In this document: positions 48,611 to 62,216 of the stretch, in pieces
How positions within the stretch are numbered: the stretch's first letter is position 1
Layout of the letters: every line of letters starts with the position of its first letter
NCBI RefSeq assembly: GCF_900747795.2
Contig: NC_041399.2
Location: forward strand, 101,781,596 to 101,845,595
Reading direction: 5' to 3'
Length of the DNA stretch: 64,000 nucleotides
Origin: Erpetoichthys calabaricus
Taxonomy: Eukaryota; Chordata; Cladistia; Polypteriformes; Polypteridae
Program-made: the position numbers and the translations under genes
The notes under the pieces: model-generated
What the model was told of the DNA's origin: nothing
The model's database searches: none
The model's input: the letters and a program-made list of their open reading frames with translations, nothing else

Positions 48611-49651
48611 TTTGTGGCTAAAAAAGTGGTCCGCTTCTGCATGTTTTTTTCAACGGACATATGAGAATCCAAAATAGACGTTTAAGATTTAGTGCAAAGG
48701 AAACTGACCCATTTAAAGAAAAAAAAATAAGAACTTTGTTGCAGGCTGTTCTTTGGATACATTTGCTACACTCCAATTTCTGAAGGGAAAAACAAACTTG
48801 GGGAATTTCAGCCCTTTTTAATGGCTTTTTTCATCCTCCTTAAGGCAGGCTTACTGGAGGTGAGTCTAAGCATGTCCATCTGTCATCTTGTATGTTTCTT
48901 ATTATAAAACAGTGTGAAAGAAGTCTTTCTGATGATGGTGAAAACTCTTGTACGATCGGGCAGAGGTTGATAAATCAACGATGCTATCCCTCTCTCCACT
49001 TGTGAGAATGGTATATATTAATTGAGATCTATCTCAAGATACAAGAGGAAAGATTAAAACTGAATAAAAACATTTTCTGTGACCAAAAAAGTAACAACTT
49101 CTAAAGTAGGCAACAACGGTGGCAAGCTTTAAGGTACTAAAAGGAAGAAACTTGTAAACGGTTTATTGAGGGACATTTACATTTTATGGGTAGAAATTAA
49201 TATCCTCAACACCTCTGTATCCATCTACAAGTATAATATAGTCACTAGGATTTTCAAGTGATTTTCGTATGAAAAAATACATTCAAAATAATGTTGCTGC
49301 AGAATCAGAGGAAGTTACAGGAAAAGTTTGTTAGTATGTAGCCAGAATAGCTGTGGATGTTCTCTTTGTCATTATATCCTAGGTGTATGGGTTCAGTGGC
49401 TTTTATTTCAGGCCAAAAGTCGATACGGTAAAACGTTACCTCTGATGGATCTCACAAAGGACAATTTGTGAGAAATGCAAAAAATGAAAAATTACTCATC
49501 AGACCTATCTCCAGTGGTGAGTGTTTACATTTGTACTTTTCATTTTCCTTTCTTACTCTAAGAACAATTGTGAGAAACTGCAAAGAAGAGGGGACCGGAT
49601 GGCTGAATGAGTTATATTAACATACCAATCAGTGAGCTTTTTCCTTGTTGT

Positions 49652-49724
49652 GACCCAGTGGCCTAATGGATAAGGCATCAGCCTTCGGAGCTGAGGATTG
49701 TGGGTTCGAGTCCCATCTGGGTCA
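49652..49724 (+). tRNA. tRNA-Arg-TCG: tRNA-Arg (TCG), unit 9 locus B
   Basis: Complete and identical to unit 1 locus B. Confidence 0.95.
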
Positions 49725-50640
49725 ATGAAAGTTGTGTTTTGAAAACACTCTCGAAGCAAAAACTATCACTCGACTATTTAGTCTTCACTCAAAGGCAAAC
49801 TCCTCTGAGACGTGCTCGAGAAAGCTATGTACGCCTTGGCGGGTTAAAGAATGAAAGTAGAAGAGCGCAGTGCTTGACCGGTATTCGGCCTCCAAACGTT
49901 GAAAGTAGCAAAGAGAAAAATCACTCTTACGACATTTTTAAGGTTTTGCTTTGCAACACTTGAACCTGGTAAGAGATTTTATAAAATATGTTTCCATCCT
50001 GCAGAGTACATTCAGATATCATTTCGATCCATAGTCTTACAACTCTGATCCTGTATTAATAATCTGGTGAACTTTAATGGGGACAATGAAAGGAACACAC
50101 ACATATGTAAACGAGCTCTGGACTTGATCGCATTTAGACGGTAGAACATCTAATTCCTGAGGCCTTATTTATCCTGTGTGTTTACAATGAGTTGTAATTT
50201 ATCGAATAGGGAGAATTTTCCAAAAAGAACATTTGCTGACTTTCGTAAATAATCCTCGCCTTCTCCATAATCCATGACAATGGCCTGATCGATGACCGAT
50301 GTTGGTATAAATAGCACACCTTTTTGTTCTCTTGAAAAGTGTGATATGTAAAATTCATTGGTTTGCTGTAGGAGCCGTTTTTGAACAGTTTGCAGCCTCT
50401 GAGATCAGAGACGCGGCCCCTAGAATTTTACACGTTCCAGTTAGCATCTGGATGGTTCAGCCATTACTCAGAGTGCTCACAAGCCTGGACTTCATCCTGG
50501 GTTGGGGGTTGGGGGTTGAGGCGTTTTCCGGTGACAGTGCTACTGAAAGACTCAGGCTGCCAGCCCTAGTCATTGCATTCAACAGTTAACCACTTGGTGG
50601 TAACCATTTACTTGGCTTAGGAGCTAGGTGGTTTTCTTGT

Positions 50641-50707
50641 GGCCCAGTGGCCTAATGGACAAGACATCAGCCGCTGGAGATTGTGGGTTCTAGTCCCACG
50701 TGGGTCG
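50641..50707 (+). pseudogene. Anticodon-less tRNA-Arg relic, unit 10 locus A
   Basis: 67 nt; same form as unit 4. Confidence 0.88.
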
Positions 50708-51748
50708 TTTGTGGCTAAAAAAGTGGTCCGCTTCTGCATGTTTTTTTCAACGGACATATGAGAATCCAAAATAGACGTTTAAGATTTAGTGCAAAGGAAA
50801 CTGACCCATTTAAAGAAAAAAAAATAAGAACTTTGTTGCAGGCTGTTCTTTGGATACATTTGCTACACTCCAATTTCTGAAGGGAAAAACAAACTTGGGG
50901 AATTTCAGCCCTTTTTAATGGCTTTTTTCATCCTCCTTAAGGCAGGCTTACTGGAGGTGAGTCTAAGCATGTCCATCTGTCATCTTGTATGTTTCTTATT
51001 ATAAAACAGTGTGAAAGAAGTCTTTCTGATGATGGTGAAAACTCTTGTACGATCGGGCAGAGGTTGATAAATCAACGATGCTATCCCTCTCTCCACTTGT
51101 GAGAATGGTATATATTAATTGAGATCTATCTCAAGATACAAGAGGAAAGATTAAAACTGAATAAAAACATTTTCTGTGACCAAAAAAGTAACAACTTCTA
51201 AAGTAGGCAACAACGGTGGCAAGCTTTAAGGTACTAAAAGGAAGAAACTTGTAAACGGTTTATTGAGGGACATTTACATTTTATGGGTAGAAATTAATAT
51301 CCTCAACACCTCTGTATCCATCTACAAGTATAATATAGTCACTAGGATTTTCAAGTGATTTTCGTATGAAAAAATACATTCAAAATAATGTTGCTGCAGA
51401 ATCAGAGGAAGTTACAGGAAAAGTTTGTTAGTATGTAGCCAGAATAGCTGTGGATGTTCTCTTTGTCATTATATCCTAGGTGTATGGGTTCAGTGGCTTT
51501 TATTTCAGGCCAAAAGTCGATACGGTAAAACGTTACCTCTGATGGATCTCACAAAGGACAATTTGTGAGAAATGCAAAAAATGAAAAATTACTCATCAGA
51601 CCTATCTCCAGTGGTGAGTGTTTACATTTGTACTTTTCATTTTCCTTTCTTACTCTAAGAACAATTGTGAGAAACTGCAAAGAAGAGGGGACCGGATGGC
51701 TGAATGAGTTATATTAACATACCAATCAGTGAGCTTTTTCCTTGTTGT

Positions 51749-51813
51749 GACCCAGTGGCCTAATGGATAAGGCATCAGCCTGAGGATTGTGGGTTCGAGT
51801 CCCATCTGGGTCA
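51749..51813 (+). pseudogene. tRNA-Arg locus B of unit 10, anticodon loop deleted
   Basis: 65 nt. Eight bases covering the loop are missing (CATCAGCCTGAGGATTG), which also accounts for the 2089-bp unit length. Acceptor, D and T arms are intact. Confidence 0.93.
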
Positions 51814-52729
51814 ATGAAAGTTGTGTTTTGAAAACACTCTCGAAGCAAAAACTATCACTCGACTATTTAGTCTTCACTCAAGGGCAAACTCCTCTGAGAC
51901 GTGCTCGATAAAGCTATGTACGCCTTGGCGGGTTAAAGAATGAAAGTAGAAGAGCGCAGTGCTTGACCGGTATTCGGCCTCCAAACGTTGAAAGTAGCAA
52001 AGAGAAAAATCACTCTTACGACATTTTTACGGTTTTGCTTTGCAACACTTGAACCTGGTAAGAGATTTTATAAAATATGTTTCCATCCTGCAGAGTACAT
52101 TCAGATATCATTTCGATCCATAGTCTTACAACTCTGATCCTGTATTAATAATCTGGTGAACTTTAATGGGGACAATGAAAGGAACACACACATATGTAAA
52201 CGAGCTCTGGACTTGATCGCATTTAGACGGTAGAACATCTAATTCCTGAGGGCTTATTTATCCTGTGTGTTTACAATGAGTTGTAATTTATCGAATAGGG
52301 AGAATTTTCCAAAAAGAACATTTGCTGACTTTCGTAAATAATCCTCGCCTTCTCCATAATCCATGACAATGGCCTGATCGATGACCGATGTTGGTATAAA
52401 TAGCACACCTTTTTGTTCTCTTGAAAAGTGTGATATGTAAAATTCATTGGTTTGCTGTAGGAGCCGTTTTTGAACAGTTTGCAGCCTCTGAGATCAGAGA
52501 CGCGGCCCCTAGAATTTTACACGTTCCAGTTAGCATCTGGATGGTTCAGCCATTACTCAGAGTGCTCACAAGCCTGGACTTCATCCTGGGTTGGGGGTTG
52601 GGGGTTGAGGCGTTTTCCGGTGACAGTGCTACTGAAAGACTCAGGCTGCCAGCCCTAGTCATTGCATTCAACAGTTAACCACTTGGTGGTAACCATTTAC
52701 TTGGCTTAGGAGCTAGGTGGTTTTCTTGT

Positions 52730-52796
52730 GGCCCAGTGGCCTAATGGACAAGACATCAGCCGCTGGAGATTGTGGGTTCTAGTCCCACGTGGGTCG
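52730..52796 (+). pseudogene. Anticodon-less tRNA-Arg relic, unit 11 locus A
   Basis: 67 nt; same form as unit 4. Confidence 0.88.
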
Positions 52797-53837
52797 TTTG
52801 TGGCTAAAAAAGTGGTCCGCTTCTGCATGTTTTTTTCAACGGACATATGAGAATACAAAATAGACGTTTAAGATTTAGTGCAAAGGAAACTGACCCATTT
52901 AAAGAAAAAAAAATAAGAACTTTGTTGCAGGCTGTTCTTTGGATACATTTGCTACACTCCAATTTCTGAAGGGAAAAACAAACTTGGGGAATTTCAGCCC
53001 TTTTTAATGGCTTTTTTCATCCTCCTTAAGGCAGGCTTACTGGAGGTGAGTCTAAGCATGTCCATCTGTCATCTTGTATGTTTCTTATTATAAAACAGTG
53101 TGAAAGAAGTCTTTCTGATGATGGTGAAAACTCTTGTACGATCGGGCAGAGGTTGATAAATCAACGATGCTATCCCTCTCTCCACTTGTGAGAATGGTAT
53201 ATATTAATTGAGATCTATCTCAAGATACAAGAGGAAAGATTAAAACTGAATAAAAACATTTTCTGTGACCAAAAAAGTAACAACTTCTAAAGTAGGCAAC
53301 AACGGTGGCAAGCTTTAAGGTACTAAAAGGAAGAAACTTGTAAACGGTTTATTGAGGGACATTTACATTTTATGGGTAGAAATTAATATCCTCAACACCT
53401 CTGTATCCATCTACAAGTATAATATAGTCACTAGGATTTTCAAGTGATTTTCGTATGAAAAAATACATTCAAAATAATGTTGCTGCAGAATCAGAGGAAG
53501 TTACAGGAAAAGTTTGTTAGTATGTAGCCAGAATAGCTGTGGATGTTCTCTTTGTCATTATATCCTAGGTGTATGGGTTCAGTGGCTTTTATTTCAGGCC
53601 AAAAGTCGATACGGTAAAACGTTACCTCTGATGGATCTCACAAAGGACAATTTGTGAGAAATGCAAAAAATGAAAAATTACTCATCAGACCTATCTCCAG
53701 TGGTGAGTGTTTACATTTGTACTTTTCATTTTCCTTTCTTACTCTAAGAACAATTGTGAGAAACTGCAAAGAAGAGGGGACCGGATGGCTGAATGAGTTA
53801 TATTAACATACCAATCAGTGAGCTTTTTCCTTGTTGT

Positions 53838-53910
53838 GACCCAGTGGCCTAATGGATAAGGCATCAGCCTTCGGAGCTGAGGATTGTGGGTTCGAGTCCC
53901 ATCTGGGTCA
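53838..53910 (+). tRNA. tRNA-Arg-TCG: tRNA-Arg (TCG), unit 11 locus B
   Basis: Complete and identical to unit 1 locus B, although both neighbouring units (10 and 12) carry the deleted form. Confidence 0.95.
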
Positions 53911-54826
53911 ATGAAAGTTGTGTTTTGAAAACACACTCGAAGCAAAAAATATCACTCGACTATTTAGTCTTCACTCAAAGGCAAACTCCTCTGAGACGTG
54001 CTTGAGAAAGCTATGTACGCCTTGGCGGGTTAAAGAATGAAAGTAGAAGAGCGCAGTGCTTGACCGGTATTCGGCCTCCAAACGTTGAAAGTAGCAAAGA
54101 GAAAAATCACTCTTACGACATTTTTAAGGTTTTGCTTTGCAACACTTGAACCTGGTAAGAGATTTTATAAAATATGTTTCCATCCTGCAGAGTACATTCA
54201 GATATCATTTCGATCCATAGTCTTACAACTCTGATCCTGTATTAATAATCTGGTGAACTTTAATGGGGACAATGAAAGGAACACACACATATGTAAACGA
54301 GCTCTGGACTTGATCGCATTTAGACGGTAGAACATCTAATTCCTGAGGCCTTATTTATCCTGTGTGTTTACAATGAGTTGTAATTTATCGAATAGGGAGA
54401 ATTTTCCAAAAAGAACATTTGCTGACTTTCGTAAATAATCCTCGCCTTCTCCATAATCCATGACAATGGCCTGATCGATGACCGATGTTGGTATAAATAG
54501 CACACCTTTTTGTTCTCTTGAAAAGTGTGATATGTAAAACTCATTGGTTTGCTGTAGGAGCCGTTTTTGAACAGTTTGCAGCCTCTGAGATCAGAGACGC
54601 GGCCCCTAGAATTTTACACGTTCCAGTTAGCATCTGGATGGTTCAGCCATTACTCAGAGTGCTCACAAGCCTGGACTTCATCCTGGGTTGGGGGTTGGGG
54701 GTTGAGGCGTTTTCCGGTGACAGTGCTACTGAAAGACTCAGACTGCCAGCCCTAGTCATTGCATTCAACAGTTAACCACTTGGTGGTAACCATTTACTTG
54801 GCTTAGGAGCTAGGTGGTTTTCTTGT

Positions 54827-54893
54827 GGCCCAGTGGCCTAATGGACAAGACATCAGCCGCTGGAGATTGTGGGTTCTAGTCCCACGTGGGTCG
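54827..54893 (+). pseudogene. Anticodon-less tRNA-Arg relic, unit 12 locus A
   Basis: 67 nt; same form as unit 4. Confidence 0.88.
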
Positions 54894-55934
54894 TTTGTGG
54901 CTAAAAAAGTGGTCCGCTTCTGCATGTTTTTTTCAACGGACATATGAGAATCCAAAATAGACGTTTAAGATTTAGTGCAAAGGAAACTGACCCATTTAAA
55001 GAAAAAAAAACAAGAACTTTGTTGCAGGCTGTTCTTTGGATACATTTGCTACACTCCAATTTCTGAAGGGAAAAACAAACTTGGGGAATTTCAGCCCTTT
55101 TTAATGGCTTTTTTCATCCTCCTTAAGGCAGGCTTACTGGAGGTGAGTCTAAGCATGTCCATCTGTCATCTTGTATGTTTCTTATTATAAAACAGTGTGA
55201 AAGAAGTCTTTCTGATGATGGTGAAAACTCTTGTACGATCGGGCAGAGGTTGATAAATCAACGATGCTATCCCTCTCTCCACTTGTGAGAATGGTATATA
55301 TTAATTGAGATCTATCTCAAGATACAAGAGGAAAGATTAAAACTGAATAAAAACATTTTCTGTGACCAAAAAAGTAACAACTTCTAAAGTAGGCAACAAC
55401 GGTGGCAAGCTTTAAGGTAATAAAAGGAAGAAACTTGTAAACGGTTTATTGAGGGACATTTACATTTTATGGGTAGAAATTAATATCCTCAACACCTCTG
55501 TATCCATCTACAAGTATAATATAGTCACTAGGATTTTCAAGTGATTTTCGTATGAAAAAATACATTCAAAATAATGTTGCTGCAGAATCAGAGGAAGTTA
55601 CAGGAAAAGTTTGTTAGTATGTAGCCAGAATAGCTGTGGATGTTCTCTTTGTCATTATATCCTAGGTGTATGGGTTCAGTGGCTTTTATTTCAGGCCAAA
55701 AGTCGATACGGTAAAACGTTACCTCTGATGGATCTCACAAAGGACAATTTGTGAGAAATGCAAAAAATGAAAAATTACTCATCAGACCTATCTCCAGTGG
55801 TGAGTGTTTACATTTGTACTTTTCATTTTCCTTTCTTACTCTAAGAACAATTGTGAGAAACTGCAAAGAAGAGGGGACCGGATGGCTGAATGAGTTATAT
55901 TAACATACCAATCAGTGAGCTTTTTCCTTGTTGT

Positions 55935-55999
55935 GACCCAGTGGCCTAATGGATAAGGCATCAGCCTGAGGATTGTGGGTTCGAGTCCCATCTGGGTCA
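55935..55999 (+). pseudogene. tRNA-Arg locus B of unit 12, anticodon loop deleted
   Basis: 65 nt with exactly the same 8-base loss as unit 10. Confidence 0.93.
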
Positions 56000-56915
56000 A
56001 TGAAAGTTGTGTTTTGAAAACACTCTCGAAGCAAAAACTATCACTCGACTATTTAGTCTTCACTCAAAGGCAAACTCCTCTGAGACGTGCTCGAGAAAGC
56101 TATGTACACCTTGGCGGGTTAAAGAATGAAAGTAGAAGAGCGCAGTGCTTGACCGGTATTCGGCCTCCAAACGTTGAAAGTAGCAAAGAGAAAAATCACT
56201 CTTACGACATTTTTACGGTTTTGCTTTGCAACACTTGAACCTGGTAAGAGATTTTATAAAATATGTTTCCATCCTGCAGAGTACATTCAGATATCATTTC
56301 GATCCATAGTCTTACAACTCTGATCCTGTATTAATAATCTGGTGAACTTTAATGGGGACAATGAAAGGAACACACACATATGTAAACGAGCTCTGGACTT
56401 GATCGCATTTAGACGGTAGAACATCTAATTCCTGAGGCCTTATTTATCCTGTGTGTTTACAATGAGTTGTAATTTATCGAATAGGGAGAATTTTCCAAAA
56501 AGAACATTTGCTGACTTTCGTAAATAATCCTCGCCTTCTCCATAATCCATGACAATGGCCTGATCGATGACCGATGTTGGTATAAATAGCACACCTTTTT
56601 GTTCTCTTGAAAAGTGTGATATGTAAAATTCATTGGTTTGCTGTAGGAGCCGTTTTTGAACAGTTTGCAGCCTCTGAGATCAGAGACGCGGCCCCTAGAA
56701 TTTTACACGTTCCAGTTAGCATCTGGATGGTTCAGCCATTACTCAGAGTGCTCACAAGCCTGGACTTCATCCTGGGTTGGGGGTTGGGGGTTGAGGCGTT
56801 TTCCGGTGACAGTGCTACTGAAAGACTCAGGCTGCCAGCCCTAGTCATTGCATTCAACAGTTAACCACTTGGTGGTAACCATTTACTTGGCTTAGGAGCT
56901 AGGTGGTTTTCTTGT

Positions 56916-56982
56916 GGCCCAGTGGCCTAATGGACAAGACATCAGCCGCTGGAGATTGTGGGTTCTAGTCCCACGTGGGTCG
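56916..56982 (+). pseudogene. Anticodon-less tRNA-Arg relic, unit 13 locus A
   Basis: 67 nt; same form as unit 4. Confidence 0.88.
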
Positions 56983-58022
56983 TTTGTGGCTAAAAAAGTG
57001 GTCCGCTTCTGCATGTTTTTTTCAACGGACATATGAGAATCCAAAATAGACGTTTAAGATTTAGTGCAAAGGAAACTGACCCATTTAAAGAAAAAAAAAT
57101 AAGAACTTTGTTGCAGGCTGTTCTTTGGATACATTTGCTACACTCCAATTTCTGAAGGGAAAAACAAACTTGGGGAATTTCAACCCTTTTTAATGGCTTT
57201 TTTCATCCTCCTAAGGCAGGCTTACTGGAGGTGAGTCTAAGCATGTCCATCTGTCATCTTGTATGTTTCTTATTATAAAACAGTGTGAAAGAAGTCTTTC
57301 TGATGATGGTGAAAACTCTTGTACGATCGGGCAGAGGTTGATAAATCAACGATGCTATCCCTCTCTCCACTTGTGAGAATGGTATATATTAATTGAGATC
57401 TATCTCAAGATACAAGAGGAAAGATTAAAACTGAATAAAAACATTTTCTGTGACCAAAAAAGTAACAACTTCTAAAGTAGGCAACAACGGTGGCAAGCTT
57501 TAAGGTACTAAAAGGAAGAAACTTGTAAACGGTTTATTGAGGGACATTTACATTTTATGGGTAGAAATTAATATCCTCAACACCTCTGTATCCATCTACA
57601 AGTATAATATAGTCACTAGGATTTTCAAGTGATTTTCGTATGAAAAAATACATTCAAAATAATGTTGCTGCAGAATCAGAGGAAGTTACAGGAAAAGTTT
57701 GTTAGTATGTAGCCAGAATAGCTGTGGATGTTCTCTTTGTCATTATATCCTAGGTGTATGGGTTCAGTGGCTTTTATTTCAGGCCAAAAGTCGATATGGT
57801 AAAACGTTACCTCTGATGGATCTCACAAAGGACAATTTGTGAGAAATGCAAAAAATGAAAAATTACTCATCAGACCTATCTCCAGTGGTGAGTGTTTACA
57901 TTTGTACTTTTCATTTTCCTTTCTTACTCTAAGAACAATTGTGAGAAACTGCAAAGAAGAGGGGACCAGATGGCTGAATGAGTTATATTAACATACCAAT
58001 CAGTGAGCTTTTTCCTTGTTGT

Positions 58023-58095
58023 GACCCAGTGGCCTAATGGATAAGGCATCAGCCATCGGAGCTGAGGATTGTGGGTTCGAGTCCCATCTGGGTCA
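58023..58095 (+). tRNA. tRNA-Arg-TCG: tRNA-Arg (TCG), unit 13 locus B, U33 changed to A
   Basis: Cloverleaf complete, but the anticodon loop reads CATCGGA: the near-universal U33 before the anticodon is A. This would disturb the U-turn, so decoding is likely impaired. Confidence 0.8.
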
Positions 58096-59011
58096 ATGAA
58101 AGTTGTGTTTTGAAAACACTCTCGAAGCAAAAAATATCACTCGACTATTTAGTCTTCACTCAAAGGCAAACTCCTCTGAGACGTGCTCGAGAAAGCTATG
58201 TACGCCTTGGCGGGTTAAAGAATGAAAGTAGAAGAGCGCAGTGATTGACCGGTATTCGGCCTCCAAACGTTGAAAGTAGCAAAGAGAAAAATCACTCTTA
58301 CGACATTTTTAAGGTTTTGCTTTGCAACACTTGAACCTGGTAAGAGATTTTATAAAATATGTTTCCATCCTGCAGAGTACATTCAGATATCATTTCGATC
58401 CATAGTCTTACAACTCTGATCCTGTATTAATAATCTGGTGAACTTTAATGGGGACAATGAAAGGAACACACACATATGTAAACGAGCTCTGGACTTGATC
58501 GCATTTAGACGGTAGAACATCTAATTCCTGAGGCCTTATTTATCCTGTGTGTTTACAATGAGTTGTAATTTATCGAATAGGGAGAATTTTCCAAAAAGAA
58601 CATTTGCTGACTTTCGTAAATAATCCTCGCCTTCTCCATAATCCATGACAATGACCTGATCGATGACCGATGTTGGTATTAATAGCACACCTTTTTGTTC
58701 TCTTGAAAAGTGTGATATGTAAAATTCATTGGTTTGCTGTAGGAGCCGTTTTTGAACAGTTTGCAGCCTCTGAGATCAGAGACGCGGCCCCTAGAATTTT
58801 ACACGTTCCAGTTAGCATCTGGATGGTTCAGCCATTACTCAGAGTGCTCACAAGCCTGGACATCATCCTGGGTTGGGGGTTGGGGGTTGAGGCGTTTTCC
58901 GGTGACAGTGCTACTGAAAGACTCAGGCTGCCAGCCCTAGTCATTGCATTCAACAGTTAACCACTTGGTGGTAACCATTTACTTGGCTTAGGAGCTAGGT
59001 GGCTTTCTTGT

Positions 59012-59078
59012 GGCCCAGTGGCCTAATGGACAAGACATCAGCAGCTGGAGATTGTGGGTTCTAGTCCCACGTGGGTCG
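59012..59078 (+). pseudogene. Anticodon-less tRNA-Arg relic, unit 14 locus A
   Basis: 67 nt; variant CATCAGCAGCTGGAG. Confidence 0.88.
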
Positions 59079-60119
59079 ATTGTGGCTAAAAAAGTGGTCC
59101 GCTTCTGCATGTTTTTTTCAACGGACATATGAGAATCCAAAATAGACGTTTAAGATTTAGTGCAAAGGAAACTGACCCATTTAAAGAAAAAAAAATAAGA
59201 ACTTTGTTGCAGGCTGTTCTTTGGATATATTTGCTACACTCCAATTTCTGAAGGGAAAAACAAACTTGGGGAATTTCAGCCCTTTTTAATGGCTTTTTTC
59301 ATCCTCCTTAAGGCAGGCTTACTGGAGGTGAGTCTAAGCATGTCCATCTGTCATCTTGTATGTTTCTTATTATAAAACAGTGTGAAAGAAGTCTTTCTGA
59401 TGATGGTGAAAACTCTTGTACGATCGGGCAGAGGTTGATAAATCAACGATGCTATCCCTCTCTCCACTTGTGAGAATGGTATATATTAATTGAGATCTAT
59501 CTCAAGATACAAGAGGAAAGATTAAAACTGAATAAAAACATTTTCTGTGACCAAAAAAGTAACAACTTCTAAAGTAGGCAACAACGGTGGCAAGCTTTAA
59601 GGTACTAAAAGGAAGAAACTTGTAAACGGTTTATTGAGGGACATTTACATTTTATGGGTAGAAATTAATATCCTCAACACCTCTGTATCCATCTACAAGT
59701 ATAATATAGTCACTAGGATTTTCAAGTGATTTTCGTATGAAAAAATACATTCAAAATAATGTTGCTGCAGAATCAGAGGAAGTTACAGGAAAAGTTTGTT
59801 AGTATGTAGCCAGAATAGCTGTGGATGTTCTCTTTGTCATTATATCCTAGGTGTATGGGTTCAGTGGCTTTTATTTCAGGCCAAAAGTCGATATGGTAAA
59901 ACGTTACCTCTGATGGATCTCACAAAGGACAATTTGTGAGAAATGCAAAAAATGAAAAATTACTCATCAGACCTATCTCCAGTGGTGAGTGTTTACATTT
60001 GTACTTTTCATTTTCCTTTCTTACTCTAAGAACAATTGTGAGAAACTGCAAAGAAGAGGGGACCGGATGGCTGAATGAGTTATATTAACATACCAATCAG
60101 TGAGCTTTTTCCTTGTTGT

Positions 60120-60192
60120 GACCCAGTGGCCTAATGGATAAGGCATCAGCCTTCGGAGCTGAGGATTGTGGGTTCGAGTCCCATCTGGGTCA
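60120..60192 (+). tRNA. tRNA-Arg-TCG: tRNA-Arg (TCG), unit 14 locus B
   Basis: Complete and identical to unit 1 locus B. Confidence 0.95.
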
Positions 60193-61108
60193 ATGAAAGT
60201 TGTGTTTTGAAAACACACTCGAAGCAAAAAATATCACTCGACTATTTAGTCTTCACTCAAAGGCAAACTCCTCTGAGACGTGCTTGAGAAAGCTATGTAC
60301 GCCTTGGCGGGTTAAAGAATGAAAGTAGAAGAGCGCAGTGCTTGACCGGTATTCGGCCTCCAAACGTTGAAAGTAGCAAAGAGAAAAATCACTCTTACGA
60401 CATTTTTAAGGTTTTGCTTTGCAACACTTGAACCTGGTAAGAGATTTTATAAAATATGTTTCCATCCTGCAGAGTACATTCAGATATCATTTCGATCCAT
60501 AGTCTTACAACTCTGATCCTGTATTAATAATCTGGTGAACTTTAATGGGGACAATGAAAGGAACACACACATATGTAAACGAGCTCTGGACTTGATCGCA
60601 TTTAGACGGTAGAACATCTAATTCCTGAGGCCTTATTTATCCTGTGTGTTTACAATGAGTTGTAATTTATCGAATAGGGAGAATTTTCCAAAAAGAACAT
60701 TTGCTGACTTTCGTAAATAATCCTCGCCTTCTCCATAATCCATGACAATGACCTGATCGATGACCGATGTTGGTATAAATAGCACACCTTTTTGTTCTCT
60801 TGAAAAGTGTGATATGTAAAACTCATTGGTTTGCTGTAGGAGCCGTTTTTGAACAGTTTGCAGCCTCTGAGATCAGAGACGCGGCCCCTAGAATTTTACA
60901 CGTTCCAGTTAGCATCTGGATGGTTCAGCCATTACTCAGAGTGCTCACAAGCCTGGACATCATCCTGGGTTGGGGGTTGGGGGTTGAGGCGTTTTCCGGT
61001 GACAGTGCTACTGAAAGACTCAGACTGCCAGCCCTAGTCATTGCATTCAACAGTTAACCACTTGGTGGTAACCATTTACTTGGCTTAGGAGCTAGGTGGT
61101 TTTCTTGT

Positions 61109-61175
61109 GGCCCAGTGGCCTAATGGACAAGACATCAGCCGCTGGAGATTGTGGGTTCTAGTCCCACGTGGGTCG
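61109..61175 (+). pseudogene. Anticodon-less tRNA-Arg relic, unit 15 locus A
   Basis: 67 nt; same form as unit 4. Confidence 0.88.
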
Positions 61176-62216
61176 TTTGTGGCTAAAAAAGTGGTCCGCT
61201 TCTGCATGCTTTTTTCAACGGACATATGAGAATCCAAAATAGACGTTTAAGATTTAGTGCAAAGGAAACTGACCCATTTAAAGAAAAAAAAACAAGAACT
61301 TTGTTGCAGGCTGTTCTTTGGATACATTTGCTACACTCCAATTTCTGAAGGGAAAAACAAACTTGGGGAATTTCAGCCCTTTTTAATGGCTTTTTTCATC
61401 CTCCTTAAGGCAGGCTTACTGGAGGTGAGTCTAAGCATGTCCATCTGTCATCTTGTATGTTTCTTATTATAAAACAGTGTGAAAGAAGTCTTTCTGATGA
61501 TGGTGAAAACTCTTGTACGATCGGGCAGAGGTTGATAAATCAACGATGCTATCCCTCTCTCCACTTGTGAGAATCGTATATATTAATTGAGATCTATCTC
61601 AAGATACAAGAGGAAAGATTAAAACTGAATAAAAACATTTTCTGTGACCAAAAAAGTAACAACTTCTAAAGTAGGCAACAACGGTGGCAAGCTTTAAGGT
61701 ACTAAAAGGAAGAAACTTGTAAACGGTTTATTGAGGGACATTTACATTTTATGGGTAGAAATTAATATCCTCAACACCTCTGTATCCATCTACAAGTATA
61801 ATATAGTCACTAGGATTTTCAAGTGATTTTCGTATGAAAAAATACATTCAAAATAATGTTGCTGCAGAATCAGAGGAAGTTACAGGAAAAGTTTGTTAGT
61901 ATGTAGCCAGAATAGCTGTGGATGTTCTCTTTGTCATTATATCCTAGGTGTATGGGTTCAGTGGCTTTTATTTCAGGCCAAAAGTCGATATGGTAAAACG
62001 TTACCTCTGATGGATCTCACAAAGGACAATTTGTGAGAAATGCAAAAAATGAAAAATTACTCATCAGACCTATCTCCAGTGGTGAGTGTTTACATTTGTA
62101 CTTTTCATTTTCCTTTCTTACTCTAAGAACAATTGTGAGAAACTGCAAAGAAGAGGGGACCTGATGGCTGAATGAGTTATATTAACATACTAAAAAGTGA
62201 GCTGCTTTCTTGTTGT

